Below, piece after piece: positions 15,806 through 25,213 of a DNA stretch of 64,000 nt (positions are counted from its first letter, which is position 1; the number at the start of each line of letters is the position of its first letter). This stretch comes from Burkholderiales bacterium (GTDB lineage: Bacteria; Pseudomonadota; Gammaproteobacteria; Burkholderiales; Burkholderiaceae_C), in the NCBI GenBank assembly GCA_947448955.1, contig CANFPU010000002.1:1-64000 (forward strand). Direction: 5' to 3'. Under the pieces are notes generated by a model that was not told the origin of the DNA, did no database searches, and was given only the letters and a program-made list of their open reading frames with translations. The position numbers and the translations under genes are program-made.

Positions 15806-16873
15806 TCAGGACCTGCCGAAGCGGATGCGGTACTGCGTCAGCAGCGTGGCGATCAACATCGTGACCAGGCTGACCGCGACGATCACGTCGGCGATGTACG
15901 TGGGCACACCCACCGAACGGCTCATGCTGTCGGCGCCGACCAGAATACCGGCCACAAAGATCGCTGCTGCGACCACGCCCAGCGGGTTGAGCGCGGCCAG
16001 CATCGCAATCACCACGCCGCTGCTGCCATAGCCTGGCGACATGTCCAGCGTCACATAGCCGGCACGGCCCGCCACCTCGATTGCGCCCGCCAGCCCGGCC
16101 AATGCGCCTGACAGCAGCGCCACCTTGACCGTCACCCAGGCCACCGGCATGCCGGCGAAACCGGCGGCGCGTGCATTGGCGCCGACCGCCCGAATCTCAA
16201 AGCCGGTGGTGGTGAACGCCAGCAGCGCCCACAGTGCCGGCGCCAGGGCCAACGCCCAGAGCAGTCCGGTGTGAACCCGACCGCGCTCGACCAGTTGGCT
16301 GAGCTGCAACCGGTCGGCAATCGCCACGCTCTGCGGCCAGCCCATCGCGCTGGCGTCCTTCATCGGCCCGTCGAGCAGCGCCGACACCACCAGCAGCACG
16401 ATGAAGTTCAGCAGCAGCGTGGTCACCACCTCGTCAACGCCGAGCCGACATTTGAGCAACGCCGGACCCAACAACAGCATTGCGCCCGCCGTGGCGGCGG
16501 CCAGCATCATCAGCGGAAACAAAACCCAGGTCGGCGCACTGAATCCGGCGCCGCCGTGCAAACCGCCCACGGCCACGGCTGCGATCGCGCCGGCATAGAG
16601 CTGACCCTCGCCGCCGATGTTGTACAGCCTGGCCTTGAACGCCACCGCCACCGCCAGGCCGGTGAGGATCAACGGTGTGGCGCGGGTCAGCGTCTCGGTC
16701 CAGGCGAAGCGCGAGCCGAACCCGCCTTCGAGCAACAACGCGTAGGCCTGGCCCACCGGCGCGCCGGCCCAGGCGACCAACAGCGAGGTGATCAACAACG
16801 TCGCGACCACCGCCAAAAAAGGCGCGCCGAGCAGCATGGCTGGCGAGGTCTGGGTGCGGCGTTCAAGCTGCAT
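15806..16873 (-). CDS. BMP-type ABC transporter permease (second system, first subunit)
   Basis: A 355-residue inner-membrane permease with YNIGGEGQLYAGAIAAVAVGG, the characteristic loop of the larger BMP-type permease, and the conserved IRAVGANARAAGFAG segment. I chose ATG 16873, which overlaps the upstream ATPase gene by 11 bp; a GTG at 16900 would add nine residues and a longer overlap. The overlap and the 2-bp gap to the next permease indicate one polycistronic mRNA. Confidence 0.88.
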   Translation of the reverse strand: MQLERRTQTSPAMLLGAPFLAVVATLLITSLLVAWAGAPVGQAYALLLEGGFGSRFAWTETLTRATPLILTGLAVAVAFKARLYNIGGEGQLYAGAIAAVAVGGLHGGAGFSAPTWVLFPLMMLAAATAGAMLLLGPALLKCRLGVDEVVTTLLLNFIVLLVVSALLDGPMKDASAMGWPQSVAIADRLQLSQLVERGRVHTGLLWALALAPALWALLAFTTTGFEIRAVGANARAAGFAGMPVAWVTVKVALLSGALAGLAGAIEVAGRAGYVTLDMSPGYGSSGVVIAMLAALNPLGVVAAAIFVAGILVGADSMSRSVGVPTYIADVIVAVSLVTMLIATLLTQYRIRFGRS

Positions 16874-18494
16874 CGGCAAGCTCAGGACTGGCGGATGCAC
16901 CGGACATTGCCAGGCCGATCGCCGCCAAGGTCCAATCCGCCACCGGCCGGGCTGGTGTCAGCCGGCCATGGTGCATCACCGCAACACGGTCGGCAAGCGC
17001 GAAAACCTCGTCGAGGTCCTCGCTGATCAGCAACAGCGCGGCGCCGGCGGCACAGGCCGCCAGCAGCTGACCGTGCACATAGGCCACCGCGCCGACATCC
17101 AAGCCCCAAGTCGGCTGGTTGGCGACGATCAGCAGCGGCGCCACGGGCGCGTCGGGGTCGCCCGCCTCGGTGACCTCCTCGGCGCGTCCAGGCGCAGAAC
17201 GGGGCATCAACACCCGGCCCAGGATCAGCTTTTGCATGTTGCCGCCCGACAAGGCACGGGTCGGCGTCGCCAGGCCGGCAGTCTGCGTGCCGCGGACGTC
17301 GTAGCGCTCGACCAGCCGCTGGGCGAATGCCGTCGCAGCGCCGCGTTTGATCACGCCGCCACGCGCGAATGCCGGGCTGGCATAGCGCTCGAGCACCGCG
17401 TTCTCCCACAGCGGCAAATCGCCCACCACGCCCACCGCGTGGCGATCTTCTGGAATTCTGGCCGCGCCAGCAGCGATCCAGGCGCGCGGCGTGGCGGGCA
17501 TCGCCCGGCCCGCCAGCGTGACGCTGCCTGCATCGGCAGCGATCAGCCCGTGCAGCAGGTCGGCCAGCGCCTGTTGGCCATTGCCAGCCACACCGGCAAT
17601 CGCCACCACCTCGCCAGGCCGCAGCGCCAGGTTGACGCCGTCGAGCTGCGGCCAAGGGCCGACACCCCGCACCCGGAGATCGCGCAATTCACAGACTGGA
17701 GGCTGGGCCAGCGCGGCAGCGCCTGATGGCGTCGGCCCCCGCGTCACGCGAGGCACCTCGCGCCCGACCATCGCCTGCGCCAGCATCGCCTGGCTCGCCC
17801 CGGCCGCCGGCATCTCGGCCACCAGCTTGCCGGCGCGCAACACGGCGATGCGGTGCGAAACCCGCAGTACCTCGTCGAGCTTGTGGCTGATGAAGATCAC
17901 GCTCAATCCCTGCGCCACCAACTGCGACAAGGTCGCGAACAGCGATTCGCTTTCCTGCGGCGTCAGCACCGCCGTGGGCTCGTCGAGGATCAGCACCCGG
18001 GCACCGCGTCGCCGACCGAAAGGCAGCAGGGCTTTCAGGATCTCGACGCGCTGACGTTCGCCAACCGACAAGTCCTTGATGCGGGATGCGGCGTTGACCT
18101 GCAGGCCGAAACGCTGCGCCGTGTCTTGCAGCGCCACCAGCGCAGCGGCTCGACGCGAGAAAGGCTGCCACAGCGGCTCGGTGCCCAGCATCACGTTGTC
18201 TAGCACGCTGAGGTTGTCGGCCAAGCTGAAGTGCTGGTGCACCATGCCGATACCGGCCGACAACGCGGCACCGGGTTTGCCGGGCGGTAGCAGCCGACCG
18301 TCCACCATGATCGTGCCAGCATCCGCGCGGTAATGGCCGAACAGGATGGACACCAGCGTGCTCTTGCCGGCGCCGTTCTCACCCAACAACGCCAACACCT
18401 CGCCGCGGGCCAGCGTCAACGAAATCGCATCGTTGGCCACCAGCGCGCCGAAACGCTTGGTGATGCCCGACAGTTGCAGGACCGGTTCGTTCAT
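16863..18494 (-). CDS. BMP-type ABC transporter ATP-binding protein (second system)
   Basis: A 543-residue ATPase with two ABC domains. Domain 1 has GENGAGKST (residues about 39-47) and LILDEPTAVLTPQESE. Domain 2 has the relaxed P-loop GVAGNGQQA and the signature LSGGNMQKLILGRVL. A non-conserved insertion (SAPGRAEEVTEAGDPDAPVAP) follows the second signature. The gene begins 37 bp after the SBP stop. It powers the permeases of the same operon. Confidence 0.9.
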   Translation of the reverse strand: MNEPVLQLSGITKRFGALVANDAISLTLARGEVLALLGENGAGKSTLVSILFGHYRADAGTIMVDGRLLPPGKPGAALSAGIGMVHQHFSLADNLSVLDNVMLGTEPLWQPFSRRAAALVALQDTAQRFGLQVNAASRIKDLSVGERQRVEILKALLPFGRRRGARVLILDEPTAVLTPQESESLFATLSQLVAQGLSVIFISHKLDEVLRVSHRIAVLRAGKLVAEMPAAGASQAMLAQAMVGREVPRVTRGPTPSGAAALAQPPVCELRDLRVRGVGPWPQLDGVNLALRPGEVVAIAGVAGNGQQALADLLHGLIAADAGSVTLAGRAMPATPRAWIAAGAARIPEDRHAVGVVGDLPLWENAVLERYASPAFARGGVIKRGAATAFAQRLVERYDVRGTQTAGLATPTRALSGGNMQKLILGRVLMPRSAPGRAEEVTEAGDPDAPVAPLLIVANQPTWGLDVGAVAYVHGQLLAACAAGAALLLISEDLDEVFALADRVAVMHHGRLTPARPVADWTLAAIGLAMSGASASPELADAA

Positions 18495-18531
18495 CGAGTC
18501 AGCCGCTGGCCGGGCGCCCTGACCCTGTAGA

Positions 18532-19515
18532 TCACTTGCCTTTGGGCACTGTCTCGTCGATCACGACCTTGAAGCTGCCGTCGAGAATGGCCTTTTCCTT
18601 GGCCTTGACCTTGGTCACCAACGCCGCCGGCACCTTCTTCTCGAACGTGCCCAAGGGGCTGAGCTCGCTGCCCTTGGCTTTCATGAAGCTCAGGTGGCCG
18701 TAATCCTCAGCCTTGAACTTGCCAGCCTTGACGGCCGCCAAAGCCGCGTTGACGCTGGGCTCCATGTTCCAGATCGCCGAAACCACGACGGTGTCGGGAT
18801 AGTCTTTCTGGGTGTTGATCACGTTGCCGATGGCCAGCACCTTGCGCTCCTTGGCCGCGTCGCTGACGCCGAAGCGCTCGGCATACATCACGTCGGCGCC
18901 CTTGTCGATCATCGCGAAAGCGGCTTCCTTGGCCTTGGGCGGGTCAAACCAGCTGCTGATGAAGCTGACGCTGAATTCGACCTTGGGGTTCACTTCCTTG
19001 GCGCCCGCCATGAAGGCGTTCATCAGGCGGTTGACCTCGGGGACTGCGAAGCCCCCGACCATGCCGATCTTGTTCGACTTGGTCATGCCACCCGCCACCA
19101 TGCCCGACAGATAGGCCGGCTCGTGGATGTAGTTGTCGAAGACCGAGAAGTTGGGCTCCTGCGGCTTGCCAGAGCTGCCGAGCAGGAAGCTGACCTTGGG
19201 GTAGTCCTTGGCCACCTTGCGCGCACCGACCTCGACCGCAAAAGCCTCACCGACGATCAAGGTGATGCCCTTTTCGGCGTACTGACGCAACACACGCTCA
19301 TAGTCGGCCACGGTCACGTTCTCGCTGAAAACGTACTCGATCTCGCCTCGCGCCGCCGCGGCTTTGAGCGCCTTGTCGATGCGGCTGACCCATTGCTGTT
19401 CCACCGGCACGGTGTAGATCCCGGCGACCTTGATCTTGTTTTGGGCCAGCGCCGGGGCGCTCAGGCTGGCCAGGGCCAGGGTGGTGGCCAGGATGTGGCG
19501 ACGGGACAGGGACAT
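18532..19515 (-). CDS. BMP family substrate-binding protein (second system)
   Basis: A 327-residue periplasmic binding protein. The N-terminus MSLSRRHILATTLALASLSAPALAQ carries an RR pair, so export could be Sec or Tat. The mature region begins KIKVAGIYTVPVEQQWVSRI. It diverges from the FDKSFN-type of the first system, which suggests a different ligand. ATG 19513-19515 has GAGGAG just upstream on the minus strand, better than any start further upstream. It lies 214 bp downstream of the GntR gene and heads the second BMP operon. Confidence 0.88.
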   Translation of the reverse strand: MSLSRRHILATTLALASLSAPALAQNKIKVAGIYTVPVEQQWVSRIDKALKAAAARGEIEYVFSENVTVADYERVLRQYAEKGITLIVGEAFAVEVGARKVAKDYPKVSFLLGSSGKPQEPNFSVFDNYIHEPAYLSGMVAGGMTKSNKIGMVGGFAVPEVNRLMNAFMAGAKEVNPKVEFSVSFISSWFDPPKAKEAAFAMIDKGADVMYAERFGVSDAAKERKVLAIGNVINTQKDYPDTVVVSAIWNMEPSVNAALAAVKAGKFKAEDYGHLSFMKAKGSELSPLGTFEKKVPAALVTKVKAKEKAILDGSFKVVIDETVPKGK

Positions 19516-19729
19516 GCGAGCTCCTCGGTTTGATTTCAATGTGGACGGCGGTTTGCCAAGTGACGTTCCTGCCACGCCATCGGATACCAACGTCGGTCAG
19601 GGTAGCGATGCGGCGCTTCAAAGCCGGGGCACCGCTGTGAACGTCAAAGGCGCCGATGGTAAACGCACCCGCATGACAGCCGGCTGGCGTCGGCCGCCAA
19701 GCGCCGGTAGATCCGCGGCGCCGCTCGAA

Positions 19730-20455
19730 TCAGGCGCTGCGCCGCGCCCGGTACAACATGTCGAGCGTGATGTGGCGTACCTCGAGCTTGCTTTGCTCGA
19801 CATGGGCCCGCAGCAGCCGCTGGGCCTCATCGTCACGGCGCTGCAGGATCGCGCGCAGGATCTGCGCGTGCTCTTCATAGGTGGCATGCACCCGAGCGCC
19901 CTTGGTGAAATCGAGCCGCCGGATGATGCGGATGCGCTCGGTGATCTCGCGGTGCACGCGCGCCATCTCGCGGTTGCCGCTGCTCAGCACCAGCTCACTG
20001 TGAAAAACTTCGTCGGCCTGGCCTACCGCGGCACCGTCGGTCAGCCGCTCGCCAGGGGGCACCAACCAGAACGCGGCCAATCCCGGTAGCGCGGGCCGCT
20101 CGTCGGCGATCGCCAGTTGCTGTGCGGCATGGCATTCGATCAGCACGCGCAGATCGTAGAGCTCGTCGAAAACGTCGAAGTCCAGCGGCGCCACCTGCCA
20201 GCCGACCCGCGGCACCACTTGCAGAAAACCCTCGCGCTCCAATCGCTGAAGCGCCTGGCGCAACGGCGTGCGGCTGATCGCCAGGCGCTGCGCCAGTTCG
20301 CTCTCGCTGCAGCGCTCACCGGGCATCAGCACAAAATCGAAAATCAGGCGTTTAAGCTGTGCGTAGGCCAAATCGGCCAAAGTGGGGGTCTCGAGCAAGG
20401 GCGTGGCGCCGACCGCGCGCTGAACGTGCTGGCTGGCGTCGTGGATTGGCGACAT
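19730..20455 (-). CDS. GntR-family (FCD/FadR subgroup) transcriptional regulator
   Basis: A 241-residue regulator with an N-terminal winged helix-turn-helix (residues about 25-95; SESELAQRLAISRTPLRQAL is the recognition region) and a C-terminal all-helical FCD ligand domain (about 100-225; DLRVLIECHAAQQLA, ADEVFHSELVLSSGN and HATYEEHAQIL supply the metal-site residues). It is the last gene of the ureide array, 36 bp after AtzH, and probably senses a pathway acid such as a carboxylated urea. The GTATAC-centred sequence at the array promoter (33089-33098) is a candidate site. Confidence 0.88.
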   Translation of the reverse strand: MSPIHDASQHVQRAVGATPLLETPTLADLAYAQLKRLIFDFVLMPGERCSESELAQRLAISRTPLRQALQRLEREGFLQVVPRVGWQVAPLDFDVFDELYDLRVLIECHAAQQLAIADERPALPGLAAFWLVPPGERLTDGAAVGQADEVFHSELVLSSGNREMARVHREITERIRIIRRLDFTKGARVHATYEEHAQILRAILQRRDDEAQRLLRAHVEQSKLEVRHITLDMLYRARRSA

Positions 20456-20491
20456 GGCAAGGGCGATCTCAGGCAGCCGGCTGTCAGGCCA

Positions 20492-20896
20492 TCAGGCCGA
20501 TTTAAACGGGATCATGCTGACATGGGCGCTGACGATCCGCCAACCGGCGGGGCCTGGCGCCAGCCGCACCCAGGTCTGGCTCTGGAAGCCACGCAGCGTG
20601 GTGTCGCTGCGCTCGAATTCGACCTGTGCCACCGCCATGTCCGGTCCAAATCCGATGATGCGCAAGTGATGCAGCGTTCGGGTGAAATTGGGCGCTGGGG
20701 TGGCGGCGCGGAAGGCCACCAGCTCGTCGATGCCCCACTGCCGGTCGGCGATGCCGTACCGCGTGGTGCGTGCATCGGCCCAAAAGTAGGCGTTGAGCGC
20801 GGCCACATCGTTGGCCATCAGCGCCGCCTCGTAGGCATGGAACACTTCGGTGACCTCGGCCAGCACCACCGGATCGTCGATCAGTGCCGGGTTCAT
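20492..20896 (-). CDS. atzH: AtzH/HpxZ-family protein (DUF3225)
   Basis: A 134-residue SnoaL/NTF2-like protein beginning MNPALIDDPVVLAEVTEVFHAYEAAL, with WGIDELVAFRA and WRIVSAHVSMIP as family marks. AtzH in Pseudomonas sp. ADP is reported to turn 1,3-dicarboxyurea into allophanate, and the same family appears as HpxZ in oxalurate catabolism. The ATG overlaps the allophanate hydrolase stop (ATGA, 20893-20896), so it is coupled to AtzF, matching the AtzE-AtzH-AtzF logic. Its exact activity here is inferred from these relatives. Confidence 0.82.
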   Translation of the reverse strand: MNPALIDDPVVLAEVTEVFHAYEAALMANDVAALNAYFWADARTTRYGIADRQWGIDELVAFRAATPAPNFTRTLHHLRIIGFGPDMAVAQVEFERSDTTLRGFQSQTWVRLAPGPAGWRIVSAHVSMIPFKSA

Positions 20897-22713
20897 CGTT
20901 GCGACGCCAAGTAAGCACGCCAGCCGCCAATGGCGCTGATGTCGGTGGCGCCGGCCAGGCCAGCGCCCTCGCAGATGAAGCCCTTGACCCAAGTCCCGTC
21001 GACCAGTTGCACCGAGCCCAGGCCCAGCGGCGGCGGGATCAGCGCCAAAAAACTGCCCAGCGCGGCGATCGGCATGTCGTAGACCTCAAGCTCGATCGCC
21101 TGGCCGGTCTCGCCCACCAGCACCCGGGCCAATCCGGGCTTGGGCGGCGAGGTGCCAGGCAGCGCGTAAAGCCGGTACTGCGCCGCCGTGCTGGTGGCTG
21201 AACGCAGCCGGCAGCCGCGCTCGACCAGCTGGCCGTGCAGCGGCATGCCCGCCAGATGCGCACCGACCACTGCCAGCGCCAGCGTGGCCGCTGCGGCCGG
21301 GCCGGCCTGCAGGGCCCGGTCGGCCGGCGTGGCCGGACGCAAGCGGCAACCCAGCGGCTGGGCCCGCGCCGCCTCCCAGCGCAAGCCCAGGTCGACCAGC
21401 GCGGCGTCGCTGCCGCCCGGCGCGATGAAGGTGACGCCAAAGGGCAGTCCGCTGGCGCTGGCGCCGCTGGGCAGCGCCAATGCGGCCTGGCCCAGCAGGT
21501 TGACGAAATTGGTGAAGCGGCCCAGCTCGGAATTGCGCAGCACCGGCTCGGCCGCCACCGCCGCACGGGTCGGGCAGGTGGGCGTGGTGGGCACCATCAG
21601 CACGTCGATCTGCTGCCATAGCGGCGCCAGCTGACGCCGCAGATCTTCCAGCAGGTAGCGGGCCCGGAAGGCCGAGGCCGCATCGAACTCACTGGCCCTG
21701 GCGATGACCCGCTGCACCGTGGCATCCAGCGCCTCGGGTTGATGGTCGAACAGCGCCTGCACCACCGCATAGCGCTCGGCGACCCAGGGGCCGTCGTAGA
21801 GCAGCCTGGCGACCTCGAACAAGGGGCTCATGTCAATTGGCTGCGGCGCCAGCCCCCATGCGCGCAGCTGCGCCACGGCCTCTTCGAAAGCCTGGTCATA
21901 GCCCAGCGCGGCGTCACAACCGGGAGCGCTGGGCACCCCCACGCGCAGCGCGGCGCCGGTGCGACCCAGCCACGGCGGCTGGAGCGGCCAGGACTGAAAG
22001 TCGGGTTCGTCCTCGGCGCCCTCGATCACCGCCATCACCTGGGCCGCGTCGGCCACCGTCAGCGCCAGCACCGACACCACATCCAGCGTACGGCAGGCCG
22101 GCAGCACCCCGGCCATCGGCACCCGGCCTGGCGTGGGCTTCAGGCCGACCAAGTTGTTCAATCCTGCCGGCACCCGGCCCGACCCTGCCGTGTCGGTGCC
22201 GAGCGCGAACGCCACCCACCCGCGCGCAACCACCGAGGCCGAGCCCGAGCTGCTGCCACCGCTGACGTACTGGCTGTCGAAGCTGTTGGGCACCTCGCCA
22301 TAGGGCGATCGGGTGCCCACCAAGCCGGTGGCGAACTGGTCCAGGTTGGTCTTGCCGACCAGCACCGCGCCGGCCGCCATCAAGCGCTGCACCACCGTCG
22401 CGCTGTGCGCGGCGACATGGGCAAACGCTGGACAGGCAGCGGTGGTGGGCAGGCCGGCGACATCGATGTTGTCCTTGACCGCGAACGGCACCCCGTAGAG
22501 GGGCAGCATGGCGCGGTCGCGCTCGGAGAGCTGCGCCAATTGCGCCAATTGAGCGGCAATGAAGTCCGGCGCGCAACGGTGGATCCAGGCCGGGTCGTCG
22601 GCGGCGGCCTGCCCGTGCAGGCGGGCCAGCAACGGGGCCAGCAGGTCGGTGGCTTGGGCGCCGGCAGCGTAAGCGGCGCGCCAATCAGCCAGGGTCAGCG
22701 GAGTGGTGGTCAT
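20893..22713 (-). CDS. atzF: Allophanate hydrolase
   Basis: A 606-residue enzyme hydrolysing allophanate (urea-1-carboxylate) to ammonia and CO2. The N-terminal amidase-signature domain shows the catalytic triad: K80 in FAVKDNID, cis-serine S154 in SGGSSSGSA and nucleophile S178 in GTDTAGSGRVP. The C-terminal ~140 residues (from about 465) form the extra allophanate-hydrolase domain, with LPGTSPPKPGLARV and a closing GWRAYL. Length and two-domain layout match AtzF/DUR1,2-type hydrolases and exclude a plain amidase. It lies between the second isochorismatase-fold hydrolase and AtzH. No urea carboxylase gene is present, so allophanate must come from biuret or carboxylated ureides. Confidence 0.93.
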   Translation of the reverse strand: MTTTPLTLADWRAAYAAGAQATDLLAPLLARLHGQAAADDPAWIHRCAPDFIAAQLAQLAQLSERDRAMLPLYGVPFAVKDNIDVAGLPTTAACPAFAHVAAHSATVVQRLMAAGAVLVGKTNLDQFATGLVGTRSPYGEVPNSFDSQYVSGGSSSGSASVVARGWVAFALGTDTAGSGRVPAGLNNLVGLKPTPGRVPMAGVLPACRTLDVVSVLALTVADAAQVMAVIEGAEDEPDFQSWPLQPPWLGRTGAALRVGVPSAPGCDAALGYDQAFEEAVAQLRAWGLAPQPIDMSPLFEVARLLYDGPWVAERYAVVQALFDHQPEALDATVQRVIARASEFDAASAFRARYLLEDLRRQLAPLWQQIDVLMVPTTPTCPTRAAVAAEPVLRNSELGRFTNFVNLLGQAALALPSGASASGLPFGVTFIAPGGSDAALVDLGLRWEAARAQPLGCRLRPATPADRALQAGPAAAATLALAVVGAHLAGMPLHGQLVERGCRLRSATSTAAQYRLYALPGTSPPKPGLARVLVGETGQAIELEVYDMPIAALGSFLALIPPPLGLGSVQLVDGTWVKGFICEGAGLAGATDISAIGGWRAYLASQR

Positions 22714-22799
22714 CAGGTGCAGTCGGTCAGCGAGGCGTTCATAAGCTCAGCGTCAATTAGCATCAACAGGCGTCATCAGGGATCAGCGGACAGCCGCCG

Positions 22800-23528
22800 T
22801 CAACCAGGGATCTTCGCAACAGGCACTACGGCGGAATCCACCGGCGCGTCATGAATCTGCGCATCCTGCACCAGCGCATCCAGCACCGCAGCGGCCGGTG
22901 CTACCCAACCGACGATGCCGCCCTGGGCCGTGATCATCGCCAGCGTGGCGGTCTTGAATGCCGGGAAGTAGCTGTCGGTCGCGTCCTCGACCAACAGGCA
23001 GTCATAGCCCCGGTCGTTGGCTTCGCGCATCGTCGTCTGCACGCAGACCTCGGTGGTCACGCCCATCAGCACCAGTTGCCGGATGCCGCGCTGCTGCAGT
23101 TCCGCCTGCAACGGCGTGCCATAAAACGCACCTTTGCCAGGCTTGTCGATCACAAGTTCACCTGGCGCCGGCGCCAGCGCCGGCACGATGGCATGTCCGG
23201 GCTCACCGATCACCAGCACCCGACCCATCGGGCCCTGGTCGCCGATGCGCAGGCTGGGCTGGCCGCGTAACAATTTGGCAGGCGGGCAGTCCGACAGGTC
23301 AGGCCGATGGCCCTCGCGGGTGTGCACCACGCAGCCGCCGGCCGCTCGCCAGGTCGCCAACACAGCAGCGCAAGTGGGCACGATGGCTTGCAGCGGACTC
23401 ACGTCGTTGCCCAGCGACTCGCCAAAGCCGCCGGGTTCGACAAAATCTCGCTGCATGTCGATGATGACCAGCGCGCAGTGCGCCAGCTCAAAGGGAAAGT
23501 CAAAGGGCTGGGCGGGCAACGCGGTCAT
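22800..23528 (-). CDS. Isochorismatase-fold amidohydrolase (candidate triuret hydrolase)
   Basis: A 242-residue cysteine hydrolase of the isochorismatase-like family. The catalytic triad is visible: D24 (VIIDMQ), K129 ([13 protein letters not shown]) and C162 ([11 protein letters not shown]). It shares [12 protein letters not shown] with the biuret hydrolase encoded at 27996 but differs around the active site ([24 protein letters not shown]). In triuret degradation a paralogue of biuret hydrolase (TrtA) converts triuret to carboxybiuret, and this protein is a candidate. Ureidoacrylate or another ureide is the alternative. It overlaps the upstream BMP ATPase gene by ATGA (23525-23528). Confidence 0.78.
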   Translation of the reverse strand: MTALPAQPFDFPFELAHCALVIIDMQRDFVEPGGFGESLGNDVSPLQAIVPTCAAVLATWRAAGGCVVHTREGHRPDLSDCPPAKLLRGQPSLRIGDQGPMGRVLVIGEPGHAIVPALAPAPGELVIDKPGKGAFYGTPLQAELQQRGIRQLVLMGVTTEVCVQTTMREANDRGYDCLLVEDATDSYFPAFKTATLAMITAQGGIVGWVAPAAAVLDALVQDAQIHDAPVDSAVVPVAKIPG

Positions 23529-25111
23529 GCGGCCTCCGGGATCAAGACAAGAGGATTCGGCGCTGCGGTCGGCGCCTTGCCGCCCATGAACGCCCCCAGC
23601 TCGCGCCGGTCGGCCTGGTGGGCGGGCACATCGAAGACGATCCGGCCTTCGCTCATCACGACGATGCGGTCAGCCAGCAGCAGCAACTCGTCCAAGTCCT
23701 CGCTGACCAGCAGCACCGCCGCACCCCGGTTGCGCGCGGCCATCAATCGGCCGTGGATCTCGGCCACCGCCGCAAAGTCCAGACCGAAAACCGGGTTGCT
23801 GACCAGCAGCAAAGCGGCCTCGCCAGCCAACTCGCGCGCCAGCACGGCACGCTGCACGTTGCCCCCCGACAGGCTGCGCATCGAGGCCCGCTCGCCCTGG
23901 GCCTTGACGCCGTACTCGGCGATCCAGTCCCGCGCGCGCTGGCGCAACCGACCCCAGCGCACCCAGCCGCCGGTGACGGCAGCACTGGCAAACGGTGTCT
24001 CGTCAAACTGGCGCAGCGCCATGTTCTGGGCCACGCTGAGCTCGGCAACGCAGGCGTTGAGCAGCGGCTCTTCGGGCAGCGCGCGCACCTTCAGTTCGCG
24101 GTTCTGGCGTCGGGTGGCTGCATAGGGCTGGCCGGCCACCCGAACACTGCCGGCCGCGCGCCGGCGCTGGCCGGTCAACGCTTGCATCAGCTCGCGCTGG
24201 CCGTTGCCCGAGACACCGGCCAGCCCGACGATTTCGCCGGACCGCACCGTCAGGTCCACGTCTTGCACCGCCAACTCGCCGCGATCGCCCATCACCTGCA
24301 GGCCGGCCACCGCCAACTGCACCGCACCAGGTTCACGTCCTTGCCGGGTCAACGGCAAGGTCACCGCCTGGCCCTCGCCCACCATCGCCTGTGCCAAGTG
24401 CTCCGGCGTGGTGGCAGCCACGGCCAAGCTCTCGACCAGCGCGCCGCGCCGCAACACCGACGCATCGTCGGCAAACGCCAGCACCTCGCGAAACTTGTGG
24501 GTGATCAGAATCACCGAGCAATCGCCGGCATGGGCCCGCTCGCGCAGCGCGCCCAACACCTCATCGGCCTCTTGCGGTGTCAGCACCGAGGTCGGCTCAT
24601 CGAGGATCAGCAGCCGGGGCTTCAGGAACAATTGTTTGAGGATCTCCAGCTTCTGCTTCTCGCCGGCGGACAGGTCGAGCGGCGTGGCGTCGAGGTCGAG
24701 TTGGAACGGCGCGGTCGCCAGAAAGGCGGACAGCTCGGCCCGCGCTGCCGCCCAGTCGATCACCGCCGGTATCCGGCCGCGCGCCAGCAGCAGGTTCTCA
24801 GCCACCGTCATGCCAGGCACCACGGTGAAATGCTGGTAAACCATGCCGATGCCCGTACCACGTGCCACGGTGGGGGAGTGGATGTCGCACTCACGGCCAT
24901 CGACCAACACTGCGCCGTCGTCGGGCCGGTAATAGCCGACCACGCATTTGACGAACGTGCTCTTGCCGGCGCCGTTTTCGCCCAGCAGCGCGTGCACCGT
25001 GCCAGGCCGCACCTTCAGCGACACGCCATCAAGCGCGGTGAGCGCGCCAAAGCGTTTGGTCAGCTGGTAGGTTTCCAAGGACAGTGCGTGCATGCTCATC
25101 TCATTTCCCAT
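23525..25111 (-). CDS. BMP-type ABC transporter ATP-binding protein (third system)
   Basis: A 528-residue ATPase with two ABC domains: GENGAGKST near residue 40 and [18 protein letters not shown] in the first, GVSGNGQRE and [16 protein letters not shown] in the second. It is the counterpart of AtzW-like ATPases and should serve the BMP binding protein and permeases at 29746-33017, although five other genes lie between. The start is uncertain: ATG 25111, 25099 and 25093 are all in frame, and the conserved region begins at [15 protein letters not shown]-like element lies immediately upstream. Confidence 0.88.
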   Translation of the reverse strand: MGNEMSMHALSLETYQLTKRFGALTALDGVSLKVRPGTVHALLGENGAGKSTFVKCVVGYYRPDDGAVLVDGRECDIHSPTVARGTGIGMVYQHFTVVPGMTVAENLLLARGRIPAVIDWAAARAELSAFLATAPFQLDLDATPLDLSAGEKQKLEILKQLFLKPRLLILDEPTSVLTPQEADEVLGALRERAHAGDCSVILITHKFREVLAFADDASVLRRGALVESLAVAATTPEHLAQAMVGEGQAVTLPLTRQGREPGAVQLAVAGLQVMGDRGELAVQDVDLTVRSGEIVGLAGVSGNGQRELMQALTGQRRRAAGSVRVAGQPYAATRRQNRELKVRALPEEPLLNACVAELSVAQNMALRQFDETPFASAAVTGGWVRWGRLRQRARDWIAEYGVKAQGERASMRSLSGGNVQRAVLARELAGEAALLLVSNPVFGLDFAAVAEIHGRLMAARNRGAAVLLVSEDLDELLLLADRIVVMSEGRIVFDVPAHQADRRELGAFMGGKAPTAAPNPLVLIPEAA

Positions 25112-25127
25112 GGCGCCGAACTCGACA

Positions 25128-25213
25128 AGCAGACGCCGCGGGACCGGCTTCGCCGGACCACTGGCGGCTCGCCCTCTGGGGGGAGCGCCGAAGGCGCTTC
25201 GGGGGGGATGTCA
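25128..25213. repeat. REP-like GC-rich palindromic element (copy A)
   Basis: An 86-bp GC-rich element beginning AGCAGACGCCGCGG and ending at the stop codon of the NitT-type ATPase gene. It contains dyads such as CCGGCTTCGCCGG (25144-25156) and GCGCCGAAGGCGC (25185-25197). A related copy is at 31827-31913, with the same start, near-identical first 45 bp and the same placement at a stop codon. It is probably an mRNA stabiliser or partial terminator within the array. Confidence 0.8.

Noticed and set aside
20893-22713. Urea amidolyase (urea carboxylase + allophanate hydrolase)
   Set aside because: Only the allophanate hydrolase part is present; no biotin carboxylase or carboxylase gene occurs in the window.
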